DNA of 64,000 nt from Hymenobacter siberiensis (GCF_018967865.2 NZ_JAHLZY020000001.1:2418001-2482000); one strand, 5' to 3'; shown: positions 53,542-62,573, numbered from the stretch's first letter. Numbers and translations are program-made. The notes: a model not told the origin generated them from the letters alone.

Positions 53542-53739
53542 CCTGAAGTAGGGCACGGAGTCGCACCTTACTACTTTTCCGCAAATTATTTCAACACGAG
53601 GAGCCTCGTTTGAAAAAAAGCCGCACCGCAGTGACAGAAGCACTAAAGCAATCTGTCACCGCAGCGCGGCGCTATCGTTCAGGTGGCATGTTACTATAAA
53701 CCTGTCACCGCTACGCGGCTGCGCTGCAATCAGGCCGGA

Positions 53740-55272
53740 TTAATGCTTAGGCATCAATTCAGAAGCGCTGAGCTGGTACACGTCGGAACGGCGATTGCGC
53801 AGGTTTTGCACGCTGCCGCTGTGGCGGAGCTTGTCCAGAATCGACAGGTCCACGTCGGTTACCAGAATCATCTCGGTGTTGGGCGTGGCCTCGCTTTTCA
53901 CGCCGGTGTTGGGAAAGGCGAAGTCACAGGGCGTGAGTACGGCCGACTGGGCGTATTGAATGTCCATGTTTTTCACGCGGGGCAGGTTGCCCACCGACCC
54001 GGCCATGGCCACGTAGCATTCATTTTCGATGGCCCGGGCCTGGGCGCAATGGCGCACCCGCGAGTAGGCCGTCTGAGTGTCGGTGAGGAATGGGATAAAC
54101 AGGATGTTCATGCCTTGGTCCGCCAGCAGGCGGGCCAGCTCGGGAAACTCCGCGTCATAACAAATCAGCACGCCGATGGGGCCGCAGTCGGTTTCGAAGG
54201 TTTGCAGGCGCTTGCCGCCGGTCAGGGCCCAGTATTTGGCCTCGTTCGGCGTGACGTGGATTTTCTCGTAGCGCTCCGTCGAGCCGTTGCGACGGCAGAG
54301 GTAGCCAACGTTCATCAGCTTGCCGTCGGCGGCCACCTCAGGCATCGAGCCGGTGATGATGTTGATGTGATACTTTACGGCCAGCGCCGTGAAGCGGGCC
54401 AGAATTTCTTCGGAATAGCGGCTCAACTTGCGAATGGCATCTATTTCGGACAGCTCATTGGCCTCGGCCATCAGCGGGCCGTGGAAAAGCTCGGGGAACA
54501 GGGCAAAGTCGGCGCGGTAGGCCGCCAACGCATCCACGAAGTATTCTACCTGCTGAAACATATCGTCGAGACCTTCATACAGGCGCATCTGCCACTGCAC
54601 CAAGCCCAGGCGCACCTGGGTTTTGCGGGCCACGGCCTGCACCGGACTGGTGTCGTAGAGCATGTTGTCCCACTCCATGAGCAGGGCATAGTCGCCCGAG
54701 GCCGCGTCGCCGGGCAGGTAGCCCTTGAGCACCCGCACGGGGTGGAAGTCGTTGGCCAGTTGGAAATTCAGCGAAGGGTCCACGATTTCGCGGTCCTTCA
54801 CCTTCTGCACGTACTGCTTGGGCGTGAGCGTATCCAAGTATTCGTGATAGCCCGGAATGCGGGCCCCGAAAGCAATAGAGCGCAGGTTGAGCCGCTCGCA
54901 GAGTTCCTTGCGGGCATCGTAGAGACGGCGGGCCAGCCGGCGGCCGCGCATGGCCGGCACCACGAATACCTCGATGCCGTAGAGCGTATCGCCGGCGGCG
55001 CTGTGGGTGCGGAAGGTGTAGTCGCCGGTCACGTCCTGAAAGGTGTGCACCTCGCCAAACTGGTCGTGCGTCACAATCAGGGCCAGGGCGGCGGCCACAA
55101 TTTCCTCGTTCACCGTTACCACAAACTGGCCCTCGGGAAACAGGTCGACGAGCTGCTCAACCTGCTCGCGCCGCCAGTAGCTCTGCATGCGCGGGTAGGC
55201 CAGCAGCATGGCGGCTTTCAGGGCTTCGTAGTCGGATTTGAGGAGGTGGCGTATTTCAATTAATTCATTCAT
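53740..55272 (-). CDS. Bifunctional GNAT acetyltransferase / carbon-nitrogen hydrolase
   Basis: 510 residues from the ATG at 55272. The N-terminal GNAT domain (about 1-200) has ALIVTHDQFGEVHTFQDVTG and GIEVFVVPAMRGRRLARRLY. The C-terminal nitrilase-superfamily domain (about 215-510) holds the Glu-Lys-Cys triad: FPELFHG, YEKIHVTPNE and LICYDAEFPE. Such two-domain proteins occur in many bacteria; the substrate is unknown, perhaps an amide or omega-amide linked to acetyl transfer. Upstream 55282-55542 shows no gene that I can support. Confidence 0.93.
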   Translation of the reverse strand: MNELIEIRHLLKSDYEALKAAMLLAYPRMQSYWRREQVEQLVDLFPEGQFVVTVNEEIVAAALALIVTHDQFGEVHTFQDVTGDYTFRTHSAAGDTLYGIEVFVVPAMRGRRLARRLYDARKELCERLNLRSIAFGARIPGYHEYLDTLTPKQYVQKVKDREIVDPSLNFQLANDFHPVRVLKGYLPGDAASGDYALLMEWDNMLYDTSPVQAVARKTQVRLGLVQWQMRLYEGLDDMFQQVEYFVDALAAYRADFALFPELFHGPLMAEANELSEIDAIRKLSRYSEEILARFTALAVKYHINIITGSMPEVAADGKLMNVGYLCRRNGSTERYEKIHVTPNEAKYWALTGGKRLQTFETDCGPIGVLICYDAEFPELARLLADQGMNILFIPFLTDTQTAYSRVRHCAQARAIENECYVAMAGSVGNLPRVKNMDIQYAQSAVLTPCDFAFPNTGVKSEATPNTEMILVTDVDLSILDKLRHSGSVQNLRNRRSDVYQLSASELMPKH

Positions 55273-55527
55273 AAACGGCAATAAGGGGTAATTGCGGAGC
55301 TAACGGGCGGCCCTTGGGGCGGCTGTTGGGTACGATTGGTAACGGAGTGGTCCTTCTATTCCTACGCAGGAAAATGAACGGTGGCCGGATTTGCGCCCAG
55401 CTCGCCGCCACCTTGGCCGCGGCGTTCACAAGCCCTGCTGCTGTCGTTGCGAGTGGGGCACTATTCACAACGCGGGCAGCACCAATCCTTTACCAGTCGC
55501 CCGCTTCCCAATCCGGGAAGTAGCAGT

Positions 55528-55535
55528 TATCTTTG
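55528..55535 (+). promoter_or_regulatory. Putative -7 element (TATCTTTG) of the HigB gene
   Basis: TAnnTTTG match 7 bases before the TTG start at 55543; implies a very short leader. Confidence 0.4.
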
Positions 55536-55542
55536 CCAATAA

Positions 55543-55836
55543 TTGCGTATCCTTAGCAAATCCACTCTCCGGACGTTCTGGGAAAAATATCCCGCCGCCG
55601 AACTCCCCTTGCGCACGTGGTTTAAGGATGTTTCGGCGGCCAATTGGGCCACACCCAACGACGTAAAAGCGCAGTATGGCACGGCCAGCATTATTGCCAA
55701 CAATCGCCTCGTTTTCAACATAAAAGGCAACGATTTTCGGCTGATTGTCAAAATAAACTACGAATTCTCCGTCATCTACATTCGCTTTATTGGCACTTAT
55801 ACCGAATACGACCATATTAATGCCGCAACTATATGA
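55543..55836 (+). CDS. higB: HigB-type mRNA interferase toxin
   Basis: 97 residues from a TTG. Type II toxin of the HigB family in which toxin precedes antitoxin. Visible are TLRTFWEKYPAAELPLRTWF, GTASIIANNRLVFNIKGNDF, RLIVKINYEF and IRFIGTYTEYDHIN, all typical of HigB mRNA interferases that cut ribosome-bound mRNA. It overlaps the antitoxin gene by 4 bases (ATGA), coupling translation. Confidence 0.9.
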   Translation: MRILSKSTLRTFWEKYPAAELPLRTWFKDVSAANWATPNDVKAQYGTASIIANNRLVFNIKGNDFRLIVKINYEFSVIYIRFIGTYTEYDHINAATI

Positions 55837-56192
55837 ATACTATCAAACCCATCCGTACCGAAGCCGATTATCAGGCGGCCCTGGCCCGAGTTGATGCCAT
55901 TTTCGATTCCAAGCCCGGCGACCCCACTGCAGACGAATTCGAAATTCTAATTACCCTCATTGAAGCCTACGAAGCCCAGCATCACCCCATCCCTGAGCCC
56001 GACCCCATCGAATACATCAAGTACAAGATGCAGGAACGCGGCCTGTTGCAACGCGATGTGGCCCAGTGGTTTGGGGGCGAAAACCGGGTGAGCGAGGTGC
56101 TGAACCGCAAGCGCAAGCTCACCGCCAAAATGATGAAGGCGCTACACGACAACCTGGGGATTTCGGCCGAAGTGCTACTGGCAGCGGCTTAA
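55833..56192 (+). CDS. higA: HigA-type antitoxin
   Basis: 119 residues. N-terminal MNTIKPIRTEADYQAALARV and the C-terminal helix-turn-helix IEYIKYKMQERGLLQRDVAQ, ENRVSEVLNRKRKLTAKMMK are typical of HigA. It should bind HigB and repress the shared promoter. Its 3' end overlaps the converging gene at 56189 by 4 bases. Confidence 0.9.
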   Translation: MNTIKPIRTEADYQAALARVDAIFDSKPGDPTADEFEILITLIEAYEAQHHPIPEPDPIEYIKYKMQERGLLQRDVAQWFGGENRVSEVLNRKRKLTAKMMKALHDNLGISAEVLLAAA

Positions 56193-56530
56193 GATGCTTC
56201 GGTAACAATTCGATTCAGAATTTCCATCAACTGCGGTCGGTATCTAGTCGTTATTCGCTCGAGTTTCTCATCTAACTTTTCCAGTTTATCCGGTGCCCAG
56301 GCAAGCCGCTCTTCCTCTATCGGAAGCTCTCTTATTCGGTCATAATAATCATTTACTATTTTCAGCTCATCAGTGGTCAGCGGGTTAATATCGTACCCTT
56401 TTAGCCAAAACAAGTTCTTCTCTAATCGTAAGATTCCCAACGACAAATCAACTTGTCCGGTAGTAATGGAGCGGGCTGTCGAAATAAACTTTCGTAATAA
56501 GCCAACTTCTTTTGGCGGGTTTTTGGCCAT
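56189..56530 (-). CDS. Small protein of unknown function
   Basis: 113 residues from the ATG at 56530. Helical, charged: NPPKEVGLLRKFISTARSIT, RLEKNLFWLKGYDINPLTTD, DKLEKLDEKLERITTRYRP. No motif recognised. It converges on the HigBA module with a 4-base overlap, and its AT content resembles that of the TA genes, so it may have come with them (inference). Confidence 0.6.
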   Translation of the reverse strand: MAKNPPKEVGLLRKFISTARSITTGQVDLSLGILRLEKNLFWLKGYDINPLTTDELKIVNDYYDRIRELPIEEERLAWAPDKLEKLDEKLERITTRYRPQLMEILNRIVTEAS

Positions 56531-56643
56531 ACAAATGTTATCATAAACCAACTCTGGGACGTACAGAACGCGGCCAAGTTAGCCGTCATGCCGCCCTTTT
56601 TCCGTTTGCGCTGTTATTGCGTCTTCAAAATAGCTATTCTCTC

Positions 56644-58635
56644 TTGTCCGATACCATCCCCACTTTCGCCCCCGTCGACCCTTACGCCATCGAAAAGGAA
56701 CTGCGCCAGGTGCAGGCCCTTATGAAGCTGGAGCAGCAGGAAGACCTGATGCAGTTCAAGCTCAAAAACGCCAAGGCCAGCATATCAGAGCGCCAGCAGC
56801 GCGGCCTCACCTGGTACCCCGTCACCATCACGCAGGAAGACATTGGTTTCGGCGGCAAGGTGGTGCTGGAGCTGGAACGGCCGGCTGGCCAGCAGGGCCT
56901 TCACCTGTTTCAGGTGGGCAAGAATGCCGCTCTGTTTGGCAACGTACCCGGCCGCTCGGCCACCGACCGGCCCACGCTTAATGGCGTCATCATCAGCGTG
57001 CGACGCAACAAGCTGCGGCTCGCCACCACCAAGGAGGACCTACCCGATTGGGTGACCGAGGGCAATAAAATGGGCATCGACCTGACCTTCGATGAGGTGA
57101 GCTACCGCGAGATGGATTACGCCTTGGGCAAGGTGATGGGCGCCTACGGCGACCGCCTCGCCGAACTGCGTGACATCCTGCTGGGGGCCAAGGAAGCCCG
57201 TTTCCGCGAGGAAAAGGCCACCGACCTTTTCTACCCCAGCCCGCTGAATGAATCCCAGCTGGCCGCCGTGAAGCACGTTTTGGCGGCCAAGGACGTGGCC
57301 ATCATCCACGGCCCACCCGGTACCGGCAAAACCACCACGCTGGTACAGGCCATTCTGGAAACCATCCGGCGCGAGCGGCGCGTCCTGGTGTGCGCACCCA
57401 GCAACACAGCCGTCGATTTGCTGACCGAAAAGCTGGCCGAGCGTGGCGTCAACGTCATTCGCATGGGCAACCCCTCGCGGGTTTCCGACTTGCTCTTGGA
57501 GCACACCCTGGATGCCCAGGTGATGAACCATAAGAGCTACAACGAGATGCGCTCGATGCGCCAGACCGCCGACCAGTACCGCGAAACCGCCAGCAAACAC
57601 GTGCGCAACTTCGGCTACGAGGAGCAGCAGCAGCGCCGGATGCTGAAGGAGGAAGCGCGGATGCTTTTTCAGCAGGCCGACGACTTGGAGCGCTACATCA
57701 CGGAAGATTTGTTGGAGTCGGTGCAGGTGATAACGTGCACGCTGGTGGGCGCCAGCAACCGCAATATCCGCCACCTGACCTACGAAACGGTGTTTATTGA
57801 CGAGGCTGCCCAGGCGCTGGAGCCGGGCTGCTGGATTCCGATTTCCAAGGGCCAGCGCGTGATTCTGGCCGGCGACCACCACCAGCTGCCGCCCACCGTG
57901 AAGAGCGACAAGGCTGGGGCCCTGCGCGAAACGCTGTTCGAGAAGGCCATTAAGCGCCAGCCCGCCACCGCCCGAATGCTCACGGTGCAGTACCGCATGC
58001 ACGAGCAAATCATGCAGTTCAGCTCCGACCAGTTCTACGACAGCCAGCTGGTGGCCTACGAAACCGTGGCCCACGCCGGCCTCGATGCCTACGACCTGCG
58101 CTTCGCCCCCGACCTGCCCGTGGAATTCCTCGACACGGCCGGCTTCGGCTTCCAGGAAATCACCATCCCCGAAAGCCGTTCCACCGCCAACCCCGAAGAA
58201 GCCGACCTGCTCCTCAAGCGCCTCGCGCAGTTGCTGGAACCCTACGACCCCGCCGACCACGAGGAAGACCCCCTCAGCATTGGCGTGATAGCCCCCTACC
58301 GTGCCCAAATCAACTATTTGAAGGACGCCATCGAGGAAAATGACGAGCTCAGCGGCTTCATGTTGCACCGCCAGCTCAGCGTGGGCACTGTAGACTCGTT
58401 CCAGGGCCAGGAGCGCGACATCATCGCCATCACCCTCACCCGCAGCAACAACCACGGCGAAATCGGCTTTCTGAGCGACATCCGCCGCATGAACGTGGGC
58501 ATGACGCGGGCAAGGAAAAAGCTACTGCTCGTGGGCGATTCTTCGACGCTCAGTGCGAACCCATTTTTCAAGGCGCTGATTGAGTACGTGGAGAGCATTG
58601 GGGGGTACCGCACCGCCTGGGAGTTGCAGGAGTAA
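56644..58635 (+). CDS. IGHMBP2/SMUBP-2-like SF1B helicase
   Basis: 663 residues from a TTG (LSDTIPTFAPVDPYAIEKEL). UPF1-like superfamily 1B helicase: IIHGPPGTGKTTTLVQA (Walker A), VFIDEAAQALEPGCWIPIS (Walker B), LAGDHHQLPPTVKSDKAGAL, TVQYRMHEQIMQFSSD, VGTVDSFQGQERDIIAITL and NVGMTRARKKLLLVGD. A 1B stalk and beta-barrel lie in the N-terminal 200 residues. Probably acts on DNA or RNA with 5'-3' polarity. The exact start is uncertain because upstream in-frame sequence has no good ATG. Confidence 0.9.
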   Translation: MSDTIPTFAPVDPYAIEKELRQVQALMKLEQQEDLMQFKLKNAKASISERQQRGLTWYPVTITQEDIGFGGKVVLELERPAGQQGLHLFQVGKNAALFGNVPGRSATDRPTLNGVIISVRRNKLRLATTKEDLPDWVTEGNKMGIDLTFDEVSYREMDYALGKVMGAYGDRLAELRDILLGAKEARFREEKATDLFYPSPLNESQLAAVKHVLAAKDVAIIHGPPGTGKTTTLVQAILETIRRERRVLVCAPSNTAVDLLTEKLAERGVNVIRMGNPSRVSDLLLEHTLDAQVMNHKSYNEMRSMRQTADQYRETASKHVRNFGYEEQQQRRMLKEEARMLFQQADDLERYITEDLLESVQVITCTLVGASNRNIRHLTYETVFIDEAAQALEPGCWIPISKGQRVILAGDHHQLPPTVKSDKAGALRETLFEKAIKRQPATARMLTVQYRMHEQIMQFSSDQFYDSQLVAYETVAHAGLDAYDLRFAPDLPVEFLDTAGFGFQEITIPESRSTANPEEADLLLKRLAQLLEPYDPADHEEDPLSIGVIAPYRAQINYLKDAIEENDELSGFMLHRQLSVGTVDSFQGQERDIIAITLTRSNNHGEIGFLSDIRRMNVGMTRARKKLLLVGDSSTLSANPFFKALIEYVESIGGYRTAWELQE

Positions 58636-58644
58636 CTTCGCGGG

Positions 58645-58806
58645 TCACCTCACCCCCGGCCCCTCACCTGCGGAGAGGAGAGCCTAACGAGGGTTAACAA
58701 AAAGAGCCAATTGCTAGACGCAATTGGCTCTTTTTCATTCAGGGTTGGTTAACAGCAGCACGGAACTGTCTCCCCTCTCCGCAGGAGAGGGGTTGGGTGT
58801 GAGGTG
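58645..58806. repeat. Wide inverted repeat flanking a terminator
   Basis: The arms TCACCTCACCCCCGG...GCGGAGAGGAGAG and their near reverse complement CTCCCCTCTCCGCAG...GTGAGGTGA enclose a separate terminator. The SMP-30-type pseudogene starts just past the repeat. Confidence 0.75.
58699..58735. terminator. Bidirectional terminator AAAAAGAGCCAATTG
   Basis: Perfect 15-base arms around CTAGACG, with A and T runs. Confidence 0.85.
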
Positions 58807-58810
58807 ACGA

Positions 58811-59993
58811 CTACGGCAAGTCAATCACCGACTCCGTGTGCGGCGCGTCCGACTTCGTATTCACAAAATGCTTCGCCGGGTTGTCGTAGTTTGAAATGTA
58901 CAGGCGCTTGCCTTTGAGCAGCACCTCGGCGGACTGGTCGAGCTTGCCGCCGGTGCCGTCGGTATCGGAATTTTGGACCAGCGTCATCACGCTGTTATCC
59001 TTTAGGTTGATGACGAAGATGGCATTCTGGCGCGCGCCGGTTACGTAGGCTTTGTCGGTGGCGCGGTCAATCACGAAGCCGTCGATGCAGGTAATTTTGT
59101 CGCCGGTCAGTTGCACGGCTTCCTGCTTGGCGAAGATGCAGTCGGGCTTGAGGGTGACTTTGTAGAAGCTGCCGTCGCCGAAGGGACCGGTGTAGAGGTT
59201 GCCTTTGCTGTCGTAGTCGATGCCGTCGGCCCCGTTGTCCACGCCGGTTTCGTTCGTTGGTCGTGAACATGGCCAGTACGTGCGGGTCCTTGGTTTTGGG
59301 CTTGAGGTGCAGCGGGCCATTGGACCTTTTCAGCTCATCGAGGGTGAAGCGCAGGATGGCACTGCCCTTGTCGTTGCCGGGCATATCCCATTGGCTATCG
59401 GTGATATACAGCAAATTGCCCTTCCACACCAGGCCGTTGGATAGCGCGAAGCTGTCCACCACGGTTTCGATGTTGCCAGGCTTGCCGTTTTTCATGTTGA
59501 TGCGCATAAGGCGCGACACGAATTTCTTGCTGTTTTCGTACTGGTTTTCGGTGTAGTACACGTTGCCATCGGGGCCGAAAGCCAGGTCCATCGGGGCGGC
59601 TTTTTTGGTGATGGGCTCCAGGGGGAGGTTGGGGGCGAAAGGCTGGTAGGCATTGCCCACAATCTCGATAATGGCGGCTGGCTGGCTATTATCGGCAATG
59701 TTGGGCACCGAGAGCAGGATGCGGCCGTCGGGGCTCCGGGCGAGGCCGTCGGGGGTGTTGTGCGTATCCAGCAGCGTGAAGAGCAGCTGCGGGCTGCCAA
59801 TGGTGGGAATGGAGCCGGCGGGCACGCCCATGGTATCGGCAGAGGCCGTTTTCAGGGTCGCCGAATCGGCATTCACCACTGCTTCTTTGTTCACAGCCTG
59901 GTCCTGGATGGCCGGTGAGTTTGAATTATAACCGGCTAGCAACATACCGCTTAGTAGCAAGGCAACCAGTGGTTTATAAGTTTATTTAGGCAT
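58811..59993 (-). pseudogene. Decayed SMP-30/NHL-type lipoprotein with three lesions
   Basis: Beta-propeller of the SMP-30/gluconolactonase-like type: LLDTHNTPDGLARSPDGRIL, DLAFGPDGNVYYTENQ, GVDNGADGIDYDSKGNLYTG. The ATG at 59993 is followed by CCT AAA then TAA as the fourth codon (probably CAA originally). The lipobox reads LLAGY where Cys is expected. Near 59260 the sequence AACGAACGAA contains a 4-base CGAA duplication that shifts the frame. Three independent lesions show that this is a true pseudogene. It once encoded a surface or periplasmic hydrolase-like lipoprotein. Confidence 0.85.
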
Positions 59994-60165
59994 TGGAAAG
60001 GATTGAAATACGTTGGTTCGGTTATGAGAAATCGTATTTAGTCGGTACGCACAGCGCCTGGGACAGGTTGTTGACCGGAAACTATTGGCAGACTGGTACC
60101 AACCTAGAGCTGAGGTTAAAAACCACGCAGGCTAAACGCATACAGAACCCTTAGAGCGAGCAGCC

Positions 60166-60266
60166 GATAAATTGAACCGTCATGCGAAGCGCCGCCGAAA
60201 CCTTACTCTAATAAGAAAGAATTACTTGCGCGGCAGACATGCTTCGACCTCGCTCAACATGACGTT
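60166..60266. repeat. Degenerate palindrome of the GTCATGC/GCATGAC family
   Basis: CGTCATGCGAAGCGC on the left and TTCGACCTCGCTCAACATGACG on the right, with extra GCGCGGC inner parts. The region 59994-60371 holds no gene that I can support. Confidence 0.55.
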
Positions 60267-60371
60267 TTTATTTTCCTGGATTTGCCCGCCGTTCCCGGCA
60301 GAACTCCCTTTCTTTGTGCATCAGCCGTCCGGGCTGGCGCTAACTTCTCCCCCATTCCCCAATTTAATCCC

Positions 60372-60887
60372 ATGGCTGCCATCAGCGATAAAAAAGTCGT
60401 CACCATTACTTACGACCTCAGCGTAACCGACGAAAACCAGGAAAAAGTATTGGTCGAATCGGCCGAAGCCGACGCGCCCATGGTTTTTCTCTTCGGCCAC
60501 AGCGGCCTGCCCGAAGAGTTTGAAACGCAGCTCGACGGCAAAAATCCGGGCGACTCCTTCGAGTTCAGCCTCACCCCCGAGCAGGCCTACGGCGAGTACG
60601 ACGAGCAGGCGCTGGTCGAAATCCCCAAGGAAGTCTTCCTCATCGACGGCAAACTGGACGAGGAAATGCTCCAGCCCGGCAACTTTCTGCCCATGGCCGA
60701 CAACGAAGGCAACCACATGCAGGCCAAGGTCATCAGCATCGGCGAAACCGCCGTGCAAATGGACTTCAACCACCCCCTGGCCGGCATGGTGATGCACTTT
60801 ACCGGCAAAGTGGCCGATGTGCGCGACGCCACCGCCGATGAGCTGGCCCATGGCCACGCGCACGGCGAAGGCGGCCACCAGCACTAA
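60372..60887 (+). CDS. SlyD-like FKBP peptidyl-prolyl isomerase with His-rich tail
   Basis: 171 residues from the ATG at 60372. FKBP fold with an inserted-in-flap domain as in SlyD: VVTITYDLSVTDENQEKVLV, MVFLFGHSGLPEEFETQLDG, FNHPLAGMVMHFTGKVADVR. The C-terminus HGHAHGEGGHQH is a metal-binding His-rich tail like that of SlyD. It likely acts as cytoplasmic chaperone and prolyl isomerase, and may bind nickel. Confidence 0.93.
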   Translation: MAAISDKKVVTITYDLSVTDENQEKVLVESAEADAPMVFLFGHSGLPEEFETQLDGKNPGDSFEFSLTPEQAYGEYDEQALVEIPKEVFLIDGKLDEEMLQPGNFLPMADNEGNHMQAKVISIGETAVQMDFNHPLAGMVMHFTGKVADVRDATADELAHGHAHGEGGHQH

Positions 60888-60986
60888 GACCCTATCCAAA
60901 TAGGGCGTCACGCAGAGCAGAGCGAAGCATGACGTGCTTTTTAGTGCCTATTTTGAATAGGCTCCAAGGCTATGTTGAGTTCTTCT

Positions 60987-61023
60987 AGAACGTCATGCTG
61001 CGCGCAATGCAGCATGACGTTCT
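60987..61023. repeat. Palindrome AGAACGTCATGCTGC/GCAGCATGACGTTCT
   Basis: Perfect 15-base arms around GCGCAAT, then T residues. It lies at the 3' ends of slyD-like and acpH genes and may act as a terminator. An accompanying related copy lies at about 60910-60945. Confidence 0.8.
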
Positions 61024-61028
61024 GTTTT

Positions 61029-61628
61029 TCACCCGTCCAGCATTCCCGCTACATACCGCTGCAGCTCTGGAAAAAACGCCCGGAAGTCTGCTTCGTATTC
61101 CTCGTAATTAGCAACCAGCTCCGTGGCGGCCGTTTCCATGCCCGAGCCCGCTGAGGCCCGGCGGCTCAGGCCACTCAGGGCGCGGCTGATGCCTTCGGTT
61201 TCGGCATAGGTCAGCAGCCAGTTTTGCTGGGCCATGTAGGGAAAGAAGTGCTGCACGCGGGGCGGCATTTCGGCTTCGCGAGCGGCGAGCAGGGCATAGA
61301 CGCGGCGGGTGAAATCAGGCAGGCTTTCGGCGGAGAACTCCCTGAAATTGCGGGCCAGTAAATGGTCCAGAAACATATCTGAAATCACCCCGGCATACTT
61401 GCCGTAGCCGGCGGCGCGCAGGCGCTGGGTGCTGCGGCGCACCACGGGATGCTGGTCAGTGAACGTGTCGATGGCCCGGTGCAGGCGGATGCCGGTTTGC
61501 ACGGCGGGCGGGTAGTTTTCGAACTGGCGGCCGGGCACCGAATCAGCGATGAAGTTGCCAAGCAGCACATCGGCATACGGGGCCGAACCGGGCGCGCCGG
61601 AGAGAAAAAGATGGGCCAGAAAGTTCAT
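61029..61628 (-). CDS. acpH: Acyl carrier protein phosphodiesterase
   Basis: 199 residues. Removes 4'-phosphopantetheine from ACP. N-terminal MNFLAHLFLSG, LLGNFIADSVPG, IRLHRAIDTFTDQHPVVRRS, GVISDMFLDHLLARNF and a C-terminal LVANYEEYEADFRAFFPEL match the AcpH family (metal-binding His/Asp residues in HRAIDTFTDQHP and DMFLDH). Start ATG at 61628. Confidence 0.93.
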   Translation of the reverse strand: MNFLAHLFLSGAPGSAPYADVLLGNFIADSVPGRQFENYPPAVQTGIRLHRAIDTFTDQHPVVRRSTQRLRAAGYGKYAGVISDMFLDHLLARNFREFSAESLPDFTRRVYALLAAREAEMPPRVQHFFPYMAQQNWLLTYAETEGISRALSGLSRRASAGSGMETAATELVANYEEYEADFRAFFPELQRYVAGMLDG

Positions 61629-61755
61629 TGTGGCAGGAAGGTACGGGCGGGGCCAGAGTTTTATTCAACCCCGGCCCTCTGGCTGACGTAAACCAATATG
61701 CCGCCGGCCCAGTTTGGGCACGGCCTATTCTTTCACCTTCCCAACAACCTCCCCC

Positions 61756-62268
61756 ATGTCCGATAAGTCGCCCGTAACCCACGACCTGACCCAGCTATTC
61801 GGTAAAATCAAAGAAGTGCGCATGGCTATGCTCACCACCACCGACGAGCACGGCAACCTCCACAGCCGCCCCATGGCCACCATCAACCCCGGCAAAGACG
61901 AGGCCCTGTATTTTCTCACCGATGTGAATTCGGCCAAAGTGTACGAGGTAAAGAAAGACAGCCAGGTAAACCTGAGCTACTCCAACCCCGAAAGCAACGT
62001 GTACGCCTCCGTTTCGGGCAAGGCCAATGCCTACCGCGACGAAGCAAAAATTGCCGAGCTCTGGAGCGAGCCGTTGCGCGCCTGGTTCCCCAAGGGCAAA
62101 GAAGACCCCAGCATCAGCATCCTGAAAGTGACCATTGACAAGGCAGAATACTGGGATTCGCCCAGCAGCATCTTGTCTCGCGCCTACGGCTACGTGCGGG
62201 CAATAGTGACCGGCGAAGGCAGCAAGGACGACGACGTGAACCAGCACGCCCAGGTGCAGGTGAAGTAA
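61756..62268 (+). CDS. Pyridoxamine 5'-phosphate oxidase-family (general stress 26-like) protein
   Basis: 170 residues from the ATG at 61756. FMN-binding split barrel: MAMLTTTDEHGNLHSRPMAT, ALYFLTDVNSAKVYEVKKDS, QVNLSYSNPESNVYASVSGK, ELWSEPLRAWFPKGKEDPSI. It matches general stress protein 26-like PPOX proteins, which bind flavin or F420 but whose role is often unclear. Ends about 20 bases before a terminator. Confidence 0.92.
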   Translation: MSDKSPVTHDLTQLFGKIKEVRMAMLTTTDEHGNLHSRPMATINPGKDEALYFLTDVNSAKVYEVKKDSQVNLSYSNPESNVYASVSGKANAYRDEAKIAELWSEPLRAWFPKGKEDPSISILKVTIDKAEYWDSPSSILSRAYGYVRAIVTGEGSKDDDVNQHAQVQVK

Positions 62269-62287
62269 GTTTGAAGCTGTGATTCTT

Positions 62288-62317
62288 AAAGGCCGGAAGC
62301 AATTTCGGCCTTTTTTT
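62288..62317 (+). terminator. Intrinsic terminator after the PPOX gene
   Basis: AAAGGCCG and CGGCCTTT arms followed by TTTTT. Confidence 0.85.
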
Positions 62318-62348
62318 GTTAACTCAATTACAAGGAAGCCCCCTCTAC

Positions 62349-62492
62349 ATGCAGAGTTTTTTTGCTATTCTGATTTCCTCAGCCCTGTTTTCTTTGGGGT
62401 TAAGTATTGCGGATAAAGCTAAAGAACAAGGCTTTTGGCTGGGTACCAGTGTTGATAATACAAGCCAATCCTTCCGAGACTTTTTCAAATAG
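62349..62492 (+). CDS. Possible 47-residue membrane peptide
   Basis: Short ATG frame: a hydrophobic MQSFFAILISSALFSLGLSI, then ADKAKEQGFWLGTSVDNTSQ and SFRDFFK. It is AT-rich compared with its neighbours, and stands between a terminator and the CrtA-like gene. Whether it is translated is uncertain; no promoter or ribosome site was recognised. Confidence 0.35.
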   Translation: MQSFFAILISSALFSLGLSIADKAKEQGFWLGTSVDNTSQSFRDFFK

Positions 62493-62573
62493 AAGGTTGT
62501 AAGAAGGTGGTCAATCGGAGCTTTAGTTATCGGCACAACCGGTTTGATTTTATCCTTTTAAGCTTACCTCACT

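Noticed and set aside
55543..56530. Three-gene toxin-antitoxin-chaperone system
   Set aside because: The third gene (56189) is convergent with HigBA, not in the operon, and shows no SecB-like chaperone features.
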